NCBI GenBank assembly: GCA_013389125.1
Contig: JACADX010000103.1
Span: 1 to 6,716 of the forward strand
Source of the DNA: Parvularculaceae bacterium
GTDB taxonomy: Bacteria; Pseudomonadota; Alphaproteobacteria; Caulobacterales; Parvularculaceae
Direction of reading: 5' to 3'
DNA: 6,716 nucleotides
The translations under genes and the position numbers were made by a program. Below, piece after piece: positions 1 to 6,686 of the stretch (positions within the stretch are counted from its first letter, which is position 1; each line of letters opens with the position of its first letter). The notes below the pieces were generated by a model. That model was given only the letters and a program-made list of their open reading frames with translations, did not search any database and had not been told where the DNA came from.

Positions 1-1012
1 CGGCGACAAGCTCCTCCTCGCTCGAAAACCGGTTCGAGGGCGCGTCCTTAAGGCGCGCAAGGATCGCGCCGAAATCGCTTTCGCCGAACAACGCCTCGCC
101 GCGCTGAATGACGGCTTTCGTGTTGGCCGCGACGGTCGCCCGGCCAAGGTCATAGGTCGCTTTCGCGCCGATCTTCGCAGTGTGATACTGACGAAGAAGC
201 GCTTCATAACAAGCTTCCCCGCCCGGAAGGCTCTTGATCGAAAGATCGTCTCGCGCCTTCGGCATGTAAGCGTCGCGAAGGAAATCGCGATAGGCGGCGA
301 TCGCCGGCGCGATCTCGTCGGTCGCGAGCGACTTGACCGCCGCCGCGAAAACCGCGTCGCCGTCGGCGCCCGCCGCAAAGGCTAGAAGCGGCGACTCTTC
401 CGGCGGCGCCGCGAGGATGGCGTCAAGCTGCGCGATGACCCGCGCGACGACGCGCTTCGGCGCCGAGTAGCCTTGGGCGAGGCCCGCTTCGAGATTGGCG
501 CGATCGGTTGCGAGAAATCCGGGAAACTTTCGCCAGCGGGCGAGCGCCATGGCGCGTTCGACCGGCGTCTTGACGGGTTGCGCGCCCGCGACCTGCGGAA
601 ACGCATTCTGCCAGCCGCTCATGTGATTGAGACTCCAGAGCGGCTGTTTGCAGACGCGCACGCCGATCTGCGCCTCAAAGGCTTCCTTCAGCGTCTCATA
701 AAGGACGTAATCCGCGCCCGCGAACGATGCGCCGGACAATTCCAGGAGACGCCGCTGAAGCCGATCCTCCGTCTGCTGAAGGCGCGCAATCGCCGCAGGC
801 GAAACATCCTCCATCGCGGCGTAATCCTCTTTCACGACGTCGCCGAGACCGGCGTAAACGACAGCGAACGGCGAGACGTCGAGGATCGCCTCGAGATAGT
901 CGTCGGCGATCGAATTGAGCGCGGCGGCCGGGTCAGCCGGCGCCTTCGGCGCTGATTGCCCGCACGCCGCGATCCCAAAGGCCGCCAAGACGGCAAGAAC
1001 CGGTCGTTTCAT
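1..1012 (-). CDS. DUF885 family lipoprotein, probable metallopeptidase (3' end outside window)
   Basis: Reading leftward from the ATG at 1012, the frame is open for 337 codons to the window edge, so the C-terminus is missing. Residues 1-17 form a lipoprotein signal: a basic start (MKRP), a hydrophobic core, and the lipobox I-A-A-C with Cys17. Gly at +2 fits outer-membrane rather than inner-membrane retention. The assignment to DUF885 rests on several blocks: DDYLEAILDVSPF (about 37-49), SLNHMSGWQNAFPQ (127-140), a repeated-helix middle section, and SLPGGEACYEALLRQYHT (261-278), which matches the family's 'LP.G..yY...l...T' signature. Family members are thought to be zinc-dependent exopeptidase-like hydrolases. 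Their HExxPGH-type metal motif lies in the C-terminal half, beyond this window, so activity cannot be judged here. The gene is the last visible member of the minus-strand cluster and starts 8 bases after the transporter stop, so it is probably co-transcribed and translationally coupled. The family call is fairly sure; the substrate is unknown. Confidence 0.85.
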   Translation of the reverse strand, partial: MKRPVLAVLAAFGIAACGQSAPKAPADPAAALNSIADDYLEAILDVSPFAVVYAGLGDVVKEDYAAMEDVSPAAIARLQQTEDRLQRRLLELSGASFAGADYVLYETLKEAFEAQIGVRVCKQPLWSLNHMSGWQNAFPQVAGAQPVKTPVERAMALARWRKFPGFLATDRANLEAGLAQGYSAPKRVVARVIAQLDAILAAPPEESPLLAFAAGADGDAVFAAAVKSLATDEIAPAIAAYRDFLRDAYMPKARDDLSIKSLPGGEACYEALLRQYHTAKIGAKATYDLGRATVAANTKAVIQRGEALFGESDFGAILARLKDAPSNRFSSEEELVA

Positions 1013-1023
1013 ATCCCCTCTCA
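1010..1023 (-). promoter_or_regulatory. Shine-Dalgarno fused to upstream stop codon (coupling site for DUF885 gene)
   Basis: On the minus strand the junction reads TGAGAGGGGATATG. It consists of the transporter stop TGA, the purine-rich GAGGGG ribosome-binding sequence, two spacer bases, and the ATG of the DUF885 gene. The binding site fills almost the whole 8-base gap, and the final G-A of the stop extends the anti-Shine-Dalgarno match. A ribosome terminating on the transporter gene would sit on this site, so coupled re-initiation is likely. This is inferred from spacing only. Confidence 0.6.
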
Positions 1024-1758
1024 CGATTTCACGGAGAACGGCGTAAAGTCCGTCTCCTTGTCGTAGACGTCAACGCCCTCGGCGCGCTTCATGAAGCCGA
1101 CGATGCGATAGGTCACGGGAGTCAAAAGCGTTTCCCATCCGACCTGCAGGAGGTAATTCGTCGCCATGACCTTCAAGACAAGCGACGTCTCCCAGACGCC
1201 TCCGAAAGCGAGCGGATAGAAGATGATCTTGTCGATCGCCTGCCCCGCCGCCGTCGATCCGATCATGCGCATCCAGAGATTCCGGCCGGCGGTCGCAACC
1301 TTCATCTTGGCGAGCACATAGGCGTTGACGAACTCCCCCGCCCAGATCGCAAGACAGGACGCGGCGACGATGCGCGGCGCCTGCGCGAAGTTGAGCGCAA
1401 AGGCCTCCTGTCGGGAAACGCCGCCGACATCGACGTTCCAGTCCGGCGCCGGCGGGACCCAGGTGATGAAGGCGGCCATGCCGGCTGCGAACGCGGCCGA
1501 AGCGACGCTCGTCCAGAAAACCCGCCGCGCTCTGGCGTAGCCGTAAACTTCCGTCAGCACGTCTCCGGCGATGTAGGAGAGCGGGAAAAACAACACGCCG
1601 GCGCCGAACGAAAAGCCCCAAAGGCTTGCGACTTTTCCCGCGCCAATGATGTTGGAGCAGACAAGGACGACGCAACTCGCCGCCATCATGAACTCGAAAT
1701 AGCGAAACCGATGCGCGGAAAGCGCGCTCGCGCGGTCGATCGTCTCAATTGCCCGCAT
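1021..1758 (-). CDS. yhhQ: Queuosine precursor transporter (YhhQ / DUF165 family)
   Basis: A 245-residue inner-membrane protein of the YhhQ (QPTR, former DUF165) family, which in Escherichia coli imports queuosine precursors such as preQ0 and preQ1 for tRNA position-34 modification. About six hydrophobic segments are visible, near residues 23-41, 50-66, 81-102, 126-151, 168-187 and 194-222. Family hallmarks are SNIIGAGK (35-42), FPLSYIAGDVLTEVYGYA (58-75) with its buried acidic pair D66 and E70, GEFVNAYVLAKMK (141-153), and RMIGSTAAGQAIDKIIFYPL (164-183). The polar tail EGVDVYDKETDFTPF (227-241) is of a type I associate with alphaproteobacterial members. Length is normal for the family. The ATG at 1758 was chosen because it lies 5 bases after the amidohydrolase stop and leaves a short cytoplasmic leader; its ribosome-binding site is weak, suggesting coupling to upstream translation. 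The exact imported base (queuine, preQ0 or preQ1) cannot be read from sequence. Confidence 0.92.
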   Translation of the reverse strand: MRAIETIDRASALSAHRFRYFEFMMAASCVVLVCSNIIGAGKVASLWGFSFGAGVLFFPLSYIAGDVLTEVYGYARARRVFWTSVASAAFAAGMAAFITWVPPAPDWNVDVGGVSRQEAFALNFAQAPRIVAASCLAIWAGEFVNAYVLAKMKVATAGRNLWMRMIGSTAAGQAIDKIIFYPLAFGGVWETSLVLKVMATNYLLQVGWETLLTPVTYRIVGFMKRAEGVDVYDKETDFTPFSVKS

Positions 1759-1763
1759 GCGGC

Positions 1764-3452
1764 CTATCGCTGCGTTTCCCAGCCGGTCCAGCCGGGGCCC
1801 CTTGCGACCCGTCCCGCCTTTGCGCCCGTGTGCCGCTCATTCTCGATCGTCAGGACCCCGTTGACGAACACGTCGCGAACGCCGGTCGCGAGCTGGTGCG
1901 GCTTGTCGAATGTCGCATGATCCTGAATTGCGGCCGGGTCGAAGACGACGACATCCGCGTAATAGCCTTCGCTGAGCCGGCCCCGGTCCTTCAGTTTGAG
2001 ATTGAGCGCCGGCGAAAAAGTCAGCTTGCGGATCGCCTCCTCGAGGGTGATCGCGCCCTCTTCACGCACATATTTCGCGAACACCCTCGCGAAATTTCCA
2101 TAGGCGCGCGGATGCGTGCTCTTTTCGAGAAATGCGCCTTCCGGGGCCATCGACCCGCCGTCGGAACCGAAGCTCACCCAGGGGCGGACGATCTGCCTTA
2201 AGAGATTCTCCTCGGACATCGTGAAATAGACGACGTCAACGCGGCTATTGTCCTCAACGACGAGGTCGATCGCCGCGTCTTCCGGCGTCGTTCCTCTCTC
2301 CGCGGCGACGCTCGCAAGCGTTCGTCCCGTGTATTTCCTGAGCGCCGGATTCTTGAACCCGATGAGAAGGACGCCGTCGGCGCCGCCGGCGTTGTGAAAC
2401 CCCGCCTCGCCGCCGGCGGGGTTCCGGATTTCTTCCGCGACGCGTTTGCGGATTTCGGGGTCCTTCAGCCTTGCAACCCAGGCGTCGTGCCCGCCTTCTT
2501 GAACCCAAAGCGGCATCGCGGCGTCAAGGCCGGTCGAACTCGCCGGATAGACATACATGTCCGCGGTGACGGCGAGGCCTTCTCGTCTTGCGTCCTCGAC
2601 CTTCGCGATGACAGCGTCCATCTTGTCCCAGTTGGCGCGGCCGCTCGCCTTCAGATGATAGATCTCCGCCGGAACGCCCGCCTCGCGCGCGATGCGGATC
2701 AGCTCGTCGACCGCTTCAAGGAGCTGCCCGGACTCGTTTCGGATGTGTGAGATATACATGCCGCCGAATTCGCCGGCCGCCTTCGCAAGCGCGATGAGCT
2801 CCTCGGTCGATGCGAAATTCGCCGGCGCGTAAATGAGCGATGAGCCGACGCCGAGCGCGCCCTCGCGCATCGCCGCGCGCACGAGCTCCTGCATGCGATC
2901 GAGTTCCTCAGGCGTCGCCGGCCGGTTGTCGTAGCCGATCTCGTGGATGCGCACGCTCGTCGCGCCGACGAAGGAGGCGACATTCGTCGACACGCCGCGC
3001 CTTTCGAGATAGTCGAGATATTCGCCGAGCGTCGTCCATTCGATGTCGTATTTGATATTCGACTGTCGCTCCTTGAATTCCGCCTTCATCGCGTCATTGA
3101 GCGGTCCCCAGGAGACGCCTTCGCCGAAGACCTCGAGCGTCACGCCCTGGCGGAGATCGCCCAGCGACCGCCCGTCATGGATGAGATCATCGACCGCCCA
3201 GGACAGCATGTTTATGAAGCCGGGCGCGACCGCCATTCCAGTCGCATCGATCACCTTGTCGGCGCGGGCCTTCTTGAGATCGCCGATCGCCGCGATGCGA
3301 TCGCCTTCAATCGCCACATCGGCCGGAAAGCCTGGCGCGCCGGCGCCGTCATAGACCGTGCCGCCTTTGATGAGGACGTCATAATCCCCGCGCGCGCCGC
3401 AACCCGCGGCAAGCGCGAGCGCGGCGACAAGCGCGATCAGTCTTCGATTCAT
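1764..3452 (-). CDS. D-aminoacylase-like amidohydrolase, lipoprotein, with atypical metal site
   Basis: A 562-residue protein of the amidohydrolase superfamily, closest to N-acyl-D-amino-acid deacylases. Residues 1-18 are a lipoprotein signal (MNRRL, hydrophobic core, lipobox ending A-A-G-C18). The small beta domain begins with DVLIKGGTVYDGAG (25-38) and IEGDRIAAIG (48-57). It closes with GRLSEGYYADVVVFDP (491-506) and the C-terminal FVNGVLTIEN (529-538) and RVARGPGW (548-555). In the barrel, SHIRNE (His236) and IYHLKASG (His266) correspond to the conserved zinc-ligand histidines, and GSDGG (Asp431) to the catalytic aspartate. Oddly, the usual 'PGFIDxHxH' reads APGFINMLSW (76-85), with no HxH. 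The place of the family cysteine (GNCG) reads VFGEG, around Glu111. The ATG at 3452 has an excellent GGGAGG seven bases upstream. It follows trmJ by 51 bases and precedes the transporter by 5. A hydrolase of N-acyl amino acids or peptides is likely, but the substrate is uncertain. Confidence 0.87.
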   Translation of the reverse strand: MNRRLIALVAALALAAGCGARGDYDVLIKGGTVYDGAGAPGFPADVAIEGDRIAAIGDLKKARADKVIDATGMAVAPGFINMLSWAVDDLIHDGRSLGDLRQGVTLEVFGEGVSWGPLNDAMKAEFKERQSNIKYDIEWTTLGEYLDYLERRGVSTNVASFVGATSVRIHEIGYDNRPATPEELDRMQELVRAAMREGALGVGSSLIYAPANFASTEELIALAKAAGEFGGMYISHIRNESGQLLEAVDELIRIAREAGVPAEIYHLKASGRANWDKMDAVIAKVEDARREGLAVTADMYVYPASSTGLDAAMPLWVQEGGHDAWVARLKDPEIRKRVAEEIRNPAGGEAGFHNAGGADGVLLIGFKNPALRKYTGRTLASVAAERGTTPEDAAIDLVVEDNSRVDVVYFTMSEENLLRQIVRPWVSFGSDGGSMAPEGAFLEKSTHPRAYGNFARVFAKYVREEGAITLEEAIRKLTFSPALNLKLKDRGRLSEGYYADVVVFDPAAIQDHATFDKPHQLATGVRDVFVNGVLTIENERHTGAKAGRVARGPGWTGWETQR

Positions 3453-3503
3453 GGATCCGCCTCCCAGAGCCGGCGCGAAGACTAGCCTGCTCCGCGGCCA
3501 AGG

Positions 3504-4289
3504 TCAGCCCTTGGGCGGCCCTTCGGTCAGCGCCTTGATGACGCCGCGAAGCGTCCGGACTTCGCCTTCGCGGAGCGCCGCCCGCGCAAACGCCGTCCTC
3601 AGCTTTCTCTGCATCGCCTCGCGCTTTTCCGGCGGAAAGAAATAGCGCCGCTCTTCGAGCGCTTCAAACAAGTGGCCGATAAAGCCCTCAAACTGGGCCT
3701 TTGTCGCCTGCGGCGCAAGGACGAGATCCGAAGGCGCCGGCGCCCGGCCATCGGCGATCGCCCATTCATAGGCCATGACGACCGCCGCCTGCGCGATATT
3801 GAGCGAGGCGAATGCGGGATTGACCGGTATCGACACGACGGCGTCGGCGCGGCCGACATCCTCATTTGAGAGCCCTGCGCGCTCAGCGCCAAGCATGATC
3901 GCGCAGCGATCTCCCGCATCGATGCGCCGCTTCATTTCCTCCGCCGCGGCGCGCGGACTGAAAACCGGCAGCAGGGATTCGCGCGGACGCGCCGTCATCG
4001 CGAGCGCATAGGTGAATCCTGAGAGCGCCTGCGCAGTCGATGCGGCAAGCCTTGCCCGTTCAAGAACGAGGCTGGCCCCCGACGCCATGGCCATGGCTCT
4101 TTCGTTGGGCCATCCGTCGCGAGGATTGACGATCGCCATTTCCGAAAGACCGAAGTTCAGCATCGCCCTCGCGACGGCGCCGATGTTCTCGCCGAGCTGC
4201 GGCTCGACCAGAACGATCGCGGGCGCAGGTCGAAACGCGATTTCATTCCGCGAAAGGCGGCTCTTTTCGTGACGCGCGGGATTGGTCAT
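3504..4289 (-). CDS. trmJ: tRNA (cytidine/uridine-32-2'-O)-methyltransferase TrmJ
   Basis: A SPOUT-class RNA methyltransferase of 261 residues that in characterised relatives uses S-adenosylmethionine to methylate the 2'-hydroxyl of nucleotide 32 in the tRNA anticodon loop. With the chosen start, motif 1 is VEPQLGENIGAVARAMLNFG (28-47) with Asn35 and Arg41. Motif 2 is MLGAERAGLSNEDV (132-145), and motif 3 is IPVNPAFASLNIAQAAVVMA (154-173); motifs 2 and 3 form the knotted cofactor site. The C-terminal helices, from FEALEERRYFFPP (208-220) through VRTLRGVIKAL (244-254), match the TrmJ dimerisation extension, which distinguishes it from shorter TrmL/TrmH relatives. The ATG at 4289 is preferred, giving MTNPARHEK. 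The frame extends upstream to a TTG at 4346, but that would add a poorly conserved tail reaching toward the icd promoter and has no ribosome-binding site. The ATG itself has only a close AGGA. The gene is divergent from icd and heads the minus-strand cluster. Confidence 0.9.
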   Translation of the reverse strand: MTNPARHEKSRLSRNEIAFRPAPAIVLVEPQLGENIGAVARAMLNFGLSEMAIVNPRDGWPNERAMAMASGASLVLERARLAASTAQALSGFTYALAMTARPRESLLPVFSPRAAAEEMKRRIDAGDRCAIMLGAERAGLSNEDVGRADAVVSIPVNPAFASLNIAQAAVVMAYEWAIADGRAPAPSDLVLAPQATKAQFEGFIGHLFEALEERRYFFPPEKREAMQRKLRTAFARAALREGEVRTLRGVIKALTEGPPKG

Positions 4290-4361
4290 CGTCCTGATCA
4301 GTTCCAGTCCTTGCCCCAGATGCCGCCGCGGCCCCTTATTGCGCAAGGGTCGCCGCTCGCT

Positions 4362-4389
4362 TTGCGCTCCCCTCCGGCAATGCTATAGG
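4362..4389 (+). promoter_or_regulatory. Probable sigma70-type promoter of icd (extended -10)
   Basis: A -35-like TTGCGC (4362-4367) is followed after 16 bases by TATAGG (4384-4389). It is preceded by TG plus one base (TGCTATAGG), the extended -10 pattern. Transcription would begin near 4396, giving a leader of about 48 bases before the icd ATG. The region between trmJ and icd is only 154 bases, so any trmJ promoter must lie in the same stretch; I could not find a convincing one on the minus strand. Based on consensus matching by eye. Confidence 0.5.
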
Positions 4390-4443
4390 CCGTGCCGCGT
4401 CCTTGAGGCGCTTCCCGCACCCGTACGTTCCAGGAATGAATTC

Positions 4444-5658
4444 ATGAATAAAATCAAGGTCGCAAACCCGGTCGTCGAAATGGACGGGGATGAGATGACG
4501 CGGATCATCTGGAAGATGATCAAGGACAAGTTCATCCGCCCCTATCTCGACATCGACCTCAAATATTTCGACCTCGGGATCGAGCATCGCGACGCGACGC
4601 GCGACCAGGTGACGATCGACTCGGCGGAAGCGGCCAGGAAATACGGCGTCGCGGTCAAGTGCGCGACGATCACGCCGGACGAGGCGCGGGTCAAGGAATT
4701 CAACCTCAAGGAAATGTGGAAGTCGCCGAATGGAACGATAAGGAACATCCTCGGCGGCGTCATTTTCCGTGAGCCGATCGTCATCAGCAACATTCCGCGT
4801 CTCGTCCCCGGCTGGACGCAGCCGATCATCATCGGCCGCCACGCCTATGGCGATCAGTATCGCGCGACCGACTTCACCTTCCCCGGCAAAGGCAGGCTCA
4901 CGATGAAGTGGGAAGGAGCGGACGGCGAAGTCATCGAGAAAGAAGTCTTCAACGCGCCGGGCCCCGGCGTCTATATGGGGATGTACAATCTCGACGCGTC
5001 GATCCGGGACTTCGCGCGCGCCTGCTTCAATTACGGCTTGCAGCGCAAATACCCGGTCTACCTCTCGACGAAGAATACGATCCTCAAGAAATACGACGGC
5101 CGCTTCAAGGACATCTTCCAGGAAATCTGGGAGGCGGAGTTCAAGGAAAAATTTGCAGCATTCAAGGGAACCTACGAGCACCGTCTCATCGACGACATGG
5201 TGGCCTCGAGCCTTAAATGGTCAGGGGCTTACGTCTGGGCGTGCAAGAATTACGACGGCGACGTGCAGTCGGACACGGTCGCGCAAGGCTTCGGCTCGCT
5301 TGGCCTTATGACGTCGGTGCTGCTGACGCCGGACGGAAAGATCATGGAGGCGGAGGCCGCGCACGGCACGGTGACGCGCCACTATCGCCAGCACCAGAAG
5401 GGCGAGGAAACCTCGACCAATCCGATCGCCTCGATTTTCGCCTGGACGCGAGGGCTCGCCCATCGCGGCAAGCTCGACGGAACGCCGGAGCTCGTCAATT
5501 TCGCCGATACGCTCGAAAAGACGGTCATCAAGACGGTCGAGCACGGCGATATGACGAAAGACCTTTCGATCCTCATCGGCGCCGAACAGAAATGGCTGAC
5601 GACGGAGAAATTCCTCAACCGCATCGACGAGAATTTCCGGAAGGCGATGGGAGGTTAG
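4444..5658 (+). CDS. icd: NADP-dependent isocitrate dehydrogenase, dimeric eukaryote-like type
   Basis: A 404-residue cytoplasmic enzyme of the TCA cycle that oxidatively decarboxylates isocitrate to 2-oxoglutarate, producing NADPH. It belongs to the subfamily shared with mitochondrial and cytosolic IDH, common in alphaproteobacteria, rather than the E. coli type. Visible features are NPVVEMDGDEMTR (8-20) and the substrate loop KSPNGTIRNILGG (93-105) with Ser94, Asn96 and Arg100. Further along are Arg109, Arg132 and catalytic Tyr139 (GRHAYGDQYRATDF, 131-144), Lys210 (LSTKNT), Asp250, and the metal-binding aspartates Asp273 and Asp277 (DGDVQSD). The NADP-binding HGTVTRHYR (307-315) carries Arg312 and His313. 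All expected catalytic residues are present and the length is typical. The ATG at 4444 was chosen because it gives the canonical MNKIKV start and has AGGA eight bases upstream; the open frame before it, back to a TTG at 4282, shows no homology. It appears monocistronic. Confidence 0.97.
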   Translation: MNKIKVANPVVEMDGDEMTRIIWKMIKDKFIRPYLDIDLKYFDLGIEHRDATRDQVTIDSAEAARKYGVAVKCATITPDEARVKEFNLKEMWKSPNGTIRNILGGVIFREPIVISNIPRLVPGWTQPIIIGRHAYGDQYRATDFTFPGKGRLTMKWEGADGEVIEKEVFNAPGPGVYMGMYNLDASIRDFARACFNYGLQRKYPVYLSTKNTILKKYDGRFKDIFQEIWEAEFKEKFAAFKGTYEHRLIDDMVASSLKWSGAYVWACKNYDGDVQSDTVAQGFGSLGLMTSVLLTPDGKIMEAEAAHGTVTRHYRQHQKGEETSTNPIASIFAWTRGLAHRGKLDGTPELVNFADTLEKTVIKTVEHGDMTKDLSILIGAEQKWLTTEKFLNRIDENFRKAMGG

Positions 5659-5774
5659 GCGGCGATTGAATTCGACAGGCGGTGCGCGTCGCGCGCCGAG
5701 TTGCTCGCGTCGCCCTTGGGCCAGATGGCGCTCCATAGGACGCCGCGCAATAAGAACGACACGTCGCAGCGCGC

Positions 5775-5803
5775 TTGCCCGCGGGACGCAGCCGTTTCAT
5801 GAT
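5775..5803 (+). promoter_or_regulatory. Possible promoter of the head-GIN gene
   Basis: TTGCCC (5775-5780) and CATGAT (5798-5803) are separated by 17 bases, each matching four of six sigma70 consensus positions. The predicted start near 5810 would leave about 30 bases of leader before the ATG at 5840, including the ribosome-binding sequence. The remaining icd-to-GIN gap (5659-5774) shows only a weak bulged stem-loop at 5727-5744 and no gene. Moderate to weak evidence in a GC-rich background. Confidence 0.35.
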
Positions 5804-5839
5804 CCAGGTCGGGAAATTCAGACGGGAAAGGGCTCATCC

Positions 5840-6466
5840 ATGAAAAAACTTGCCGTAACGACGGCGTTGATCGTCGCGCTCGCGTCGCCGGCCCTGGCCG
5901 AGACGCAGACCTTTGACATTAAAGGCTTCACGCGCGTTTCCGCTTCGGCGGGAACCTCGGTCGACGTGACGGTCGGCGGGGATTATTCCGTGGTCGCCGA
6001 GTCGACCGCGAGGGGACTTGAGCGCCTTCGCGTCGAGCTTGTCGGCGACGAGCTTCAAATCGGGCGCAAGCACCGCACCATGAGCTGGGGCCGCGGCGAT
6101 GAAGTGCGCGTCAAGGTCACGATGCCGTCGGTTTCCGGACTTGACGTTTCGTCGGGCGCAGACCTTAGCGCCGCCGGCATTGACGCCGCCGCTCTCGACC
6201 TTGACGCCTCGTCGGGCGGCAGCCTTGACGCGGCCGGCCGATGCGACGCGCTCAATGTCGACGTGTCGTCGGGCGGCGATATTGAGGCGCGCACTTTGCT
6301 TTGCCGCACGGCCAATGCGTCGGCCTCTTCGGGCGGCAGCGCTGATATCTACGCCTCGGAAAGCGTCAATGGCGACGCCTCTTCCGGCGGCTCGATCGAC
6401 GTCAGCGGCGGCCCGAAAAACGTCAGCAAGGACACATCGTCGGGCGGCAGCGTCGACGTCGAATAA
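5840..6466 (+). CDS. Secreted head-GIN domain (DUF2807) protein with Ser-Ser-Gly repeat ladder
   Basis: A 208-residue protein with a clear Sec signal peptide (MKKLAVTT, hydrophobic core, cleavage expected after ASPALA at residue 20), so it is periplasmic, surface-attached or released. The mature part matches the putative auto-transporter adhesin head-GIN (DUF2807) family. It has the opening FDIKGFTRVSASAGTSVDV (25-43), the strand VELVGDELQIG (65-75), and VRVKVTMPSVSGLDVSSGAD (89-108). From residue 104 to the end, Ser-Ser-Gly recurs at 104, 124, 143, 163, 181 and 200, the spacing expected for turns of a beta-solenoid. Cys135 and Cys155 fall in neighbouring turns and may form a disulfide. The function of such domains is unproven: adhesion or cell-envelope structure is suggested, but no partner is visible here. 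The ATG at 5840 has GGAAAGGG seven bases upstream and gives a proper signal peptide; the open frame before it is Arg-rich and unconvincing. Confidence 0.88.
   Translation: MKKLAVTTALIVALASPALAETQTFDIKGFTRVSASAGTSVDVTVGGDYSVVAESTARGLERLRVELVGDELQIGRKHRTMSWGRGDEVRVKVTMPSVSGLDVSSGADLSAAGIDAAALDLDASSGGSLDAAGRCDALNVDVSSGGDIEARTLLCRTANASASSGGSADIYASESVNGDASSGGSIDVSGGPKNVSKDTSSGGSVDVE
6149..6463 (+). repeat. Imperfect in-gene tandem repeat of 54-60 bases (Ser-Ser-Gly ladder)
   Basis: Six copies begin at 6149, 6209, 6266, 6326, 6380 and 6437, so unit lengths are 60, 57, 60, 54 and 57 bases. Each begins with a TCG/TCT-TCG/TCC-GGC core, and five of six continue with GGC (the first has GCA). All units keep the frame. 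The rest of each unit has diverged in both DNA and protein, so the array looks old and held by selection on protein structure rather than recently expanded. The last unit is truncated by the stop codon after VDVE. Confidence 0.75.
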
Positions 6467-6530
6467 GCGCGGGCTTCTGCCGGATCGCGCGGCCCGCGAT
6501 TCGGCGACGCTTTTGCGACTCTGCGAACTG

Positions 6531-6551
6531 CGCGTCTTTCAGAAAGGCGCG
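6531..6551 (+). terminator. Strong hairpin after the head-GIN gene, possible terminator
   Basis: CGCGTCTTT (6531-6539) pairs with AAAGGCGCG (6543-6551) across a three-base CAG loop, giving a nine-pair stem with one T·G wobble. It lies 65 bases after the head-GIN stop. There is no run of T after it on either strand, so it is not a textbook intrinsic terminator; it could instead stabilise the transcript's 3' end or be chance in GC-rich DNA. The rest of the 229-base stretch 6467-6695 holds no gene I can support. Confidence 0.3.
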
Positions 6552-6686
6552 TGCGGTATCCGGACAAATTCGCGCAAGCGAAAGCCCCGACGACGCCGCG
6601 CCGCCGCGAAACGCGGTTAACCGTCGATCCTGTTGATTCCGCTCGGAAACAAAACTCCGTCCCCCCTCCATTGGCGCGGCCTTAGG

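Noticed and set aside
473..955. 160-codon plus-strand open frame over the DUF885 gene
   Set aside because: Arg-rich with no recognisable motif, and fully antisense to a gene with clear signal peptide and family blocks.
2943..3485. 180-codon plus-strand open frame over the amidohydrolase N-terminal part
   Set aside because: Antisense shadow of the amidohydrolase; no motif or convincing ribosome-binding site.
3453..3503. Separate promoter for the amidohydrolase in the 51-base gap after trmJ
   Set aside because: The best match (CTGACC, 17 bases, TAGTCT) fits the consensus poorly, so I cannot choose between it and read-through from trmJ.
4290..4346. N-terminal extension of trmJ to a TTG at 4346
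   Set aside because: Needs a rare TTG start without ribosome-binding sequence and adds 19 residues not resembling the family. The ATG at 4289 gives a normal-length protein.
4336..5181. 281-codon minus-strand open frame opposite icd and its upstream region
   Set aside because: It lies almost entirely antisense to a certain gene, has no family signature and a skewed Asp/Arg/Val-rich composition. Long antisense frames are expected in GC-rich DNA with strong third-position bias.
5727..5744. Bulged stem-loop GGCG-C-TCC / GGA-CGCC downstream of icd as a terminator
   Set aside because: Only seven pairs with a bulge and no following T run; not distinguishable from chance in this GC-rich DNA.
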